From Caldifarciminota bacterium (lineage in GTDB: Bacteria; Hydrothermota; Tepidihabitantia; Tepidihabitantales; Tepidihabitantaceae), in NCBI GenBank assembly GCA_016935295.1, contig JAFGRF010000126.1, positions 1-10,416 of the forward strand: 10,416 nucleotides of DNA, written 5' to 3'. The position numbers were made by a program, and so were the translations under genes. This document shows positions 7,144 to 10,416 of this stretch, in pieces. The notes beneath the pieces were generated by a model. It was not told the DNA's origin and made no database searches. It worked only from the letters and a program-made list of their open reading frames with translations. Position 1 is the stretch's first letter, and every line of letters starts with the position of its first letter.

Positions 7144-7172
7144 TTGACTTCGACCCGGAGGGGGGGTAAACT
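7144..7172 (+). promoter_or_regulatory. Promoter-like element in the long spacer
   Basis: TTGACT (7144-7149), a 17-nt spacer and TAAACT (7167-7172). The -35 matches 5 of 6 and the -10 matches 4 of 6. The spacing equals that of the peptidase promoter. No credible gene follows, so it would drive a non-coding transcript if it is active. Confidence 0.3.
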
Positions 7173-7430
7173 TTTACGGCGAGACATGCGGTTGCCTGGC
7201 AGGAAACCGCAACCGTCCCTGCGTGCCTGACTGGAGGCGGTCAGTGAGCAACTTGTTCCGCACCATCCCCTGGTCAGCGGCGTCGTCACGGTCAACGCGC
7301 TCCCGGCTTCCGGTTCGATTGGGCATCGACCGGACGGGGTTCCAGGGACTTGTCTCTTCCAATTGGCCGACCGCGGTTCCCTCGACCGCGAAGGTCGTTT
7401 TGACCGACTGAAAGCGAGGCGTGACCCCCT

Positions 7431-7457
7431 CGGCGCGGCCCCGAAAGGGCCGCGCCG
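7431..7457 (+). terminator. Strong GC hairpin, possible terminator of a spacer transcript
   Basis: A perfect 11-bp stem, cggcgcggccc with gggccgcgccg, around the loop cgaaa. No T-tract follows on the plus strand (cttcacg), so it may be a structural RNA element or a weak terminator. The strand is uncertain because the hairpin also forms on the other strand. Confidence 0.35.
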
Positions 7458-7630
7458 CTTCACGTAGCGGGCATGCTCCGAGCCGGCACCGGCGTCGCGG
7501 GAGCACCTTGTCCGGACCAGGCACAGAGGAACTGCCGGAACCGAGCCCGCACGACCCAGACTCCGTTTGAGATCAGAAGAACCGTCCTGGACGGCAACCA
7601 GTTGCGGACACGTGAAGCCCTTGAAATGGC

Positions 7631-7670
7631 GAGGCGGACAGGCAGTCCGCCTCGTCTGCCCGCTTCGGGC
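7631..7670 (-). terminator. Twin hairpins downstream of the ComEC-like gene
   Basis: Two adjacent hairpins lie 29 bp past the stop of the minus-strand gene. The first on that strand is GCCCG-AAG-CGGGC (7670-7658). The second is GAGGCGGAC-TGCCT-GTCCGCCTC (7653-7631), followed by GCCATTTC. There is no long T-run, but position and strength fit a transcription end. Confidence 0.45.
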
Positions 7671-7698
7671 GTCTTACTTCCGACCTATCCGTCCGCTC

Positions 7699-8703
7699 CT
7701 ATTCCTTCCACCTCACGCTCACACCGTTCTTTTTCCCGCTGGTGGTAATCACGATGTTATCGTCCCCGGCCGCGGTCCGCGCGTTCTTTTTCTCTTCCCC
7801 GTCATGGTCATCGGTCCGCCAGACCTCGGCCCCGCAGCTATCAGCCAGCAGCGCGATTGTCGCGGCCTTGGGCAGCCCGTGCCTCAGCCCGGCGCAGATG
7901 ACGGCATACCGCGGCACCGCAGCCCGGACGAACCGCTTCGAGCTTGCGGTCGCCGAACCATGGTGTCCGACCTTCAGCACCGTGCTCGCAAGCAGCGATC
8001 GGGGATAGAGTCTGAGCAGCGATTCCTCCACGACCCTGGGCGCGTCGCCCATGAAAAGGAAGCTCGCGGCGCCGTAGCGGATGCGCAGAATGATGGATGA
8101 GAAGTTAGTGCGGGTATCGCCCTTGCCGTGGCCCGGGTTGGCGCTGTAGAAGAGCAGCCGGGCATCGAGCTCGCTGCCGAGATTCAGCCTTCCGCCCAGC
8201 CGAGGAATCAACCCGGACTTCACCGGGTCGCGCCAATAGGTCGTGCCTTCAAGCGACTCGCGACAGGCCGCGGCCCGAAACGCTCTGGCCGGTCGCGTAG
8301 GATGGTCGTACCCGGGTTCGACCGTGTTCAGCACGTGGAAGGTATCGTATATCATCGGCAGCCCGCCGACGTGGTCTGCATCGAGGTGCGTCGCGACTAC
8401 GTAGTCAATCCGGTCCCCGCGCTTCAGGCCCAGTTGCTTCAGGTACTTCACCGGCCAGTTCCGGTTGTAGCGCGACTCGCCCGCGTCGATGAGAATGCGC
8501 AGGCCCTGCCTGGTCTCGTTCCGCGGGTTCCCGTCATCCGGGGTCTGGATGAAGATACAATCCCCGTGCCCGACGTCGATGAAATGGACCCGCAGACTGT
8601 CGTCCGCTCGCGCCCACCCGGCGAGCAGCCAGAGAATCACGAGCACCCGCAAATGTCCAGCCACAGACTGACTTAGATGGACGCAGATTCGCCACCGCAA
8701 CAT
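7699..8703 (-). CDS. Exported ComEC-like metallo-beta-lactamase-fold hydrolase
   Basis: A 334-residue stand-alone relative of the C-terminal hydrolase domain of ComEC/Rec2. A signal peptide or N-terminal anchor spans residues 1-33 (hydrophobic VLVILWLLAG, AxA-type site ARA/DD). The fold signatures follow in order: HFIDVGHGDC (40-49), ATHLDADHVGG (104-114; H106, D108, D110, H111), the Asn of TNFSS (N200), FMGDA with D220, KVGHHGS with H247-H248, and GLRHG with H275. The HxDxDH form, with Asp in place of the second His, is usual in the ComEC branch. Known ComEC domains are proposed to degrade one DNA strand during uptake. Without the ComEC membrane channel, a periplasmic or extracellular nuclease or phosphodiesterase role is only an inference. 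ATG 8703 is chosen because GGAG lies 9 nt upstream and the signal peptide begins there; the longer frame to 8922 runs into the next gene. It lies 109 bp downstream of the SDR gene on the same strand. Confidence 0.85.
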   Translation of the reverse strand: MLRWRICVHLSQSVAGHLRVLVILWLLAGWARADDSLRVHFIDVGHGDCIFIQTPDDGNPRNETRQGLRILIDAGESRYNRNWPVKYLKQLGLKRGDRIDYVVATHLDADHVGGLPMIYDTFHVLNTVEPGYDHPTRPARAFRAAACRESLEGTTYWRDPVKSGLIPRLGGRLNLGSELDARLLFYSANPGHGKGDTRTNFSSIILRIRYGAASFLFMGDAPRVVEESLLRLYPRSLLASTVLKVGHHGSATASSKRFVRAAVPRYAVICAGLRHGLPKAATIALLADSCGAEVWRTDDHDGEEKKNARTAAGDDNIVITTSGKKNGVSVRWKE

Positions 8704-8726
8704 GGAATCCCACTCCGCGATAGCGG

Positions 8727-8761
8727 CCAATCTGTGACCCACAATCTTGAGTCTCAAATGA
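8727..8761. repeat. Degenerate heptamer array in the SDR-ComEC-like spacer
   Basis: Five 7-mers read ccaatct, gtgaccc, acaatct, tgagtct and caaatga. Periodicity is weak alone, but the minus-strand motif GATTGTGG...CAGATTGGC recurs in the spacers before the SDR and KilA-N genes. Confidence 0.4.
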
Positions 8762-8812
8762 GCTGGTCCCTTCGCCGTCCTTGCGTGGCGCGAACGCACC
8801 TGCTCTGCTTCG

Positions 8813-9823
8813 TCAGTGTGACGCAGACAGCCGTTCCCGTATCCGTTCCAGACCGGTCGCGAAGCCGGTCTTCGCGACAAAACCGAGTTCGGCCGCGGCT
8901 TTCTCGGTCCGGTACGTGGCATAGACCATGGTGCCGCGCACGCCGCCGCGAGTGAAGACCGGCGGTCGGCCGCTCAGCCGACTCCTGAACTCCTCCAGGC
9001 CGGCCGCCACCAGAGCCAGCCAGCTAGGAACACTGGGCAGTCGCTCCTGTCCGGCGATTCGTGCCAGTCCCAGGAAGTACTCCCGGATGGTCGTGATCGT
9101 GCCGCCGCCAAGTATATAGGCCTCACCGAGCCGGCCGTGCCGTGCAGCCGCGAGTATCCCCTCCGCGACATCATCCTGGTAGATCAACTGGACCAGCCCG
9201 ATTCCCCCTGAAGCCAGCATCATTCGCCCGCTCCGGATCAACTCCAGCGGGCCGAGGGTCCAGTTCCTGTCGTCCGGCCCGAACACCTCCGTCGGCTGGA
9301 CGATGACTGCGGGCAGTCCGCGGTCCCGGGTGAACTCCCGGATGACCTCCTCGGCGTCGAGCTTGGTGTCGCAGTACGGCTCGCCGCTGTAGCGATGGGG
9401 CGTCGACTCATCAGTGTCGGTTCCGGCCGCAAGGCCGTAGACCCACACCGTGCTGCAGTAGAGGAACCGCTCGGCCCCGCATGTCAGTGCCGCCTCAGCC
9501 AGGTTGCGCGTGCCTTCCACGTTCACCCGCTGGAAATACGACCGCGGTCGGAACTCGTTGGCCAGCACACCGGCGAAATGGAACACGCCCTGACAGCCCT
9601 TTGCGGCCCGCGCAAGCGACAACTCATCGGTTATGTCGCCGGCCACGATCTCGGCCCCGCAAGCGGCCAACTCCGCTGCCCGTGCCGGGTTTCGTGCCAG
9701 TCCGCGGACCCGGGCGCCCTCAGCGAGCAGTCGCCGGGCAGTCAGGCCGCCCAGCAACCCGGTTGCGCCGGTGACCAGCACAAGCTTGTCCTGCCACTTC
9801 CAACCTTCGCTCAAGCCTACCAT
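8813..9823 (-). CDS. NAD(P)-dependent epimerase/dehydratase (extended SDR)
   Basis: A 336-residue cytosolic oxidoreductase of the extended short-chain dehydrogenase family, near dihydroflavonol-4-reductase/3-beta-HSD-like members. The Rossmann motif TGATGLLG (18-25) binds the dinucleotide. D63 in AGDITD, HFAGV (82-86), the catalytic Ser124 (CSTVWVYG) and Y150-x3-K154 (PYCDTK) complete the active site. QPTEVFGPDD (176-185) is the usual substrate-side segment. The substrate cannot be assigned; UDP-sugar epimerisation or 3-beta-hydroxysteroid/aldehyde reduction are possibilities. ATG 9823 is preferred to the TTG at 9859 because the extra N-terminal residues are translated from the upstream heptamer repeat. 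The Shine-Dalgarno site is weak (AGAAGAAG). The frame of the upstream KilA-N gene overlaps this start by 7 bp, with the stop TAG inside ATGGTAG; since that tail is repeat-derived, coupling may be accidental. Confidence 0.85.
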   Translation of the reverse strand: MVGLSEGWKWQDKLVLVTGATGLLGGLTARRLLAEGARVRGLARNPARAAELAACGAEIVAGDITDELSLARAAKGCQGVFHFAGVLANEFRPRSYFQRVNVEGTRNLAEAALTCGAERFLYCSTVWVYGLAAGTDTDESTPHRYSGEPYCDTKLDAEEVIREFTRDRGLPAVIVQPTEVFGPDDRNWTLGPLELIRSGRMMLASGGIGLVQLIYQDDVAEGILAAARHGRLGEAYILGGGTITTIREYFLGLARIAGQERLPSVPSWLALVAAGLEEFRSRLSGRPPVFTRGGVRGTMVYATYRTEKAAAELGFVAKTGFATGLERIRERLSASH

Positions 9824-10293
9824 TCTTCTTCTAAGCGTCCGCCAGACTGCAATCCACAATCGTCAACCTGACATAGGTGCGTCGCCGGCATCGAATCGGG
9901 TGACTGCAGGTCCGCCTTCGGCCCACGGCTCACGGCTTGCCGCTCCGCACTGTCCGACAGGGGCTGCCGAAGCCAACGATGGACGACCCTCGCCGTGTCA
10001 ATAGTCATTTGCCGTCCCGAGTGCCCCTCGTAAATGGTTAACGTCCCCGACAACCACATTTTAATCCCGTCGAATTCGACGGGATTAAAACCCGGGTTGT
10101 TCAGCCGCTCCCAAACGCCCAGAAACTCGACCGTATTGCGATTCCGGAGCCAGTTGCGAATCAGATCGTCCGTGCGCTCGATGCTCTTTACGCGGGCGAT
10201 ATCGGTCAGGGAAATGTAATCATCATCCTTCCGGCTGAGGACGGTGATAGAGCTTCCCTTGACCTCGATGGTAGTCTTACTGGACTTGGCCAC
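9817..10293 (-). CDS. KilA-N domain protein, probably truncated
   Basis: A 158-residue frame starting at GTG 10293, directly after a strong AAAGGAGG with a short spacer. Residues 1-78 (MAKSSKTTIEVKGSSI..., DDYISLTDIARVK, DDLIRNWLRNRNTVEFLGVWE, NPVEFDGIK) match the start of KilA-N proteins, a DNA-binding family common in phages and mobile regions. From memory, intact relatives continue with a QAGLNSF-like segment and reach roughly 270 residues. Here homology stops after IKM and the remaining 80 residues are low-complexity translation of spacer repeats (including RQMTIDTAR and VSRGPKADLQ). I see this as a truncated remnant or a newly ended frame; the N-terminal domain could still be made. The coding part is visibly less GC-rich than its neighbours, in keeping with transfer. 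It has flanking repeats at 9992-10012 and 10396-10416. Confidence 0.7.
   Translation of the reverse strand: MAKSSKTTIEVKGSSITVLSRKDDDYISLTDIARVKSIERTDDLIRNWLRNRNTVEFLGVWERLNNPGFNPVEFDGIKMWLSGTLTIYEGHSGRQMTIDTARVVHRWLRQPLSDSAERQAVSRGPKADLQSPDSMPATHLCQVDDCGLQSGGRLEEEW
9846..9866. repeat. Heptamer array of the NNNNCAA type
   Basis: Three 7-mers, actgcaa, tccacaa and tcgtcaa, in exact register. They lie just upstream of the SDR start and overlap the tail of the KilA-N frame. Confidence 0.55.
9914..9948. repeat. Heptamer array of the GCNNNCG type
   Basis: Five 7-mers in register: gccttcg, gcccacg, gctcacg, gcttgcc and gctccgc. They lie inside the repeat-derived tail of the KilA-N frame and match in type the array at 10331-10400. 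Confidence 0.65.
9992..10012 (-). repeat. 21-bp direct repeat, left copy
   Basis: Contains, on the minus strand, ATGACTATTGACACGGC. It matches 19 of 21 bases of the copy at 10396-10416 in the same orientation. It includes a TTGACA, but no -10 box stands at the right distance. Confidence 0.75.
10059..10090. repeat. Perfect 32-bp palindrome at the KilA-N breakpoint
   Basis: A gap-free inverted repeat centred on GAATTC; each 16-bp arm reads ttttaatcccgtcgaa from its outer end. It encodes the conserved NPVEFDGIK segment and ends exactly where KilA-N homology ends. Confidence 0.9.
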
Positions 10294-10330
10294 GATTCCT
10301 CCTTTCGCCGCTGCCCGGTTCACTAGCTGC

Positions 10331-10400
10331 CAATCTGCAATCTGAAATGTCTATGGCCGTTAGCTGTTGGCCGTAGGCTGTCAGCCATCGACTCAGCCGT
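10331..10400. repeat. 70-bp heptamer array upstream of the KilA-N gene
   Basis: Ten 7-mers in continuous register. The first two are identical (caatctg). The central ones share a GTNRGCY form: gttagct, gttggcc, gtaggct and gtcagcc. The array occupies most of the KilA-N leader up to about 30 bp from the Shine-Dalgarno site. Confidence 0.75.
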
Positions 10401-10416
10401 GTCAATAATCATCTGC
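10396..10416 (-). repeat. 21-bp direct repeat, right copy (at window edge)
   Basis: On the minus strand it includes ATGATTATTGACACGGC. It matches the left copy (9992-10012) with two transitions. An open frame (QMIIDTAESMADSL...) crosses it from the window edge to a TAG at 10323-10325, in the same reading phase as QMTIDTAR within the KilA-N tail. Confidence 0.75.

Larger units (their letters stand above)
7018..7698. other. 681-bp gene-poor spacer rich in inverted repeats
   Basis: No frame here has a start, Shine-Dalgarno site and composition that I trust. The spacer holds several hairpins: tgcggtt/aaccgca (7187-7211), an 11-bp stem at 7431-7457, gctcc...ggagc enclosing gccgg/ccggc (about 7474-7504), ccgtcc/ggacgg (about 7582-7594), gcaac/gttgc just after it, and two hairpins at 7631-7670. 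It also holds one promoter-like element at 7144. It may encode an RNA or be decayed sequence. Confidence 0.5.

Noticed and set aside
7305..7330. ggttcgatt as a tRNA T-loop or tmRNA end
   Set aside because: The bases on each side do not form a T-stem and no acceptor or anticodon arms or CCA end are seen.
7089..7463. 124-codon minus-strand frame in the long spacer
   Set aside because: No Shine-Dalgarno site, Ser/Arg-rich composition and no recognisable motif; its 5' end falls in the 7431-7457 hairpin region.
8704..8922. N-terminal extension of the ComEC-like gene to 8922
   Set aside because: It would run into the SDR coding region and heptamer repeats; the signal peptide and Shine-Dalgarno site support 8703.
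9992..10012. TTGACA in the 21-bp repeats as a promoter
   Set aside because: No TATAAT-like hexamer occurs 16-18 nt downstream in either copy, so it is listed as a repeat only.
10059..10090. The 32-bp palindrome as a transcription terminator
   Set aside because: The T-run is on the 5' side and the A-run on the 3' side on both strands, the reverse of an intrinsic terminator, and it lies inside a coding motif.
9846..10400. Heptamer arrays as a CRISPR array
   Set aside because: Repeat units are 7 bp, degenerate and contiguous, with no spacers of uniform length and no cas genes.

Overview
The window is GC-rich bacterial DNA with compact, mostly minus-strand genes and Shine-Dalgarno sites of the AAGGAG/GAGGAG type. 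I infer an uncultivated FCB-group or WOR-3/Stahlbacteria-like bacterium. The hints are a secreted M28 peptidase ending in a FlgD-like/T9SS-type C-terminal domain, a MetF with a long insertion like that of Bacteroidetes enzymes, and many degenerate short-period repeats in the spacers. No rRNA, tRNA, CRISPR or complete insertion sequence was seen, so the taxonomy remains an inference.

Layout: 1-188 (-) is the N-terminal part of a conserved-looking hypothetical protein cut by the window edge. Next comes a short spacer with an 8-bp tandem repeat and a GC hairpin, then 417-773 (-), a small secreted Arg/His-rich protein. 849-5098 (-) is a methionine-cycle operon, metF followed by metH. Its leader (5099-5352) has the layout of a SAM riboswitch of the SAM-I/SAM-IV clan. 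It shows conserved AUCAAGAG, GGCAACC and GGUGCC elements, P1, P2 and P3 pairings, an enlarged P4 arm built on 13-bp repeats, and an intrinsic terminator whose 5' arm can instead pair with the 3' strand of P1. A divergent promoter region (5358-5433) separates this operon from a plus-strand secreted M28 peptidase (5440-7017) whose message is probably leaderless.

7018-7698 has no convincing gene but many inverted repeats; a promoter-like element and a strong hairpin make a non-coding RNA possible. The rest is minus strand: a secreted stand-alone ComEC-like metallo-beta-lactamase-fold protein (7699-8703), an NAD(P)-dependent extended SDR (8813-9823), and a KilA-N domain gene (9817-10293). The KilA-N homology stops at a perfect 32-bp palindrome and the frame then runs into repeat-derived sequence. 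Related composite repeats (a 21-bp element, then heptamer arrays) lie on both sides of the KilA-N homology block.

How the genes work together: MetF makes 5-methyl-THF, MetH passes the methyl group to homocysteine, and the product SAM is the expected ligand of the leader, giving feedback repression. The peptidase, the ComEC-like protein and the small basic protein are all predicted to be exported. The right end looks like an accessory or rearranged region.
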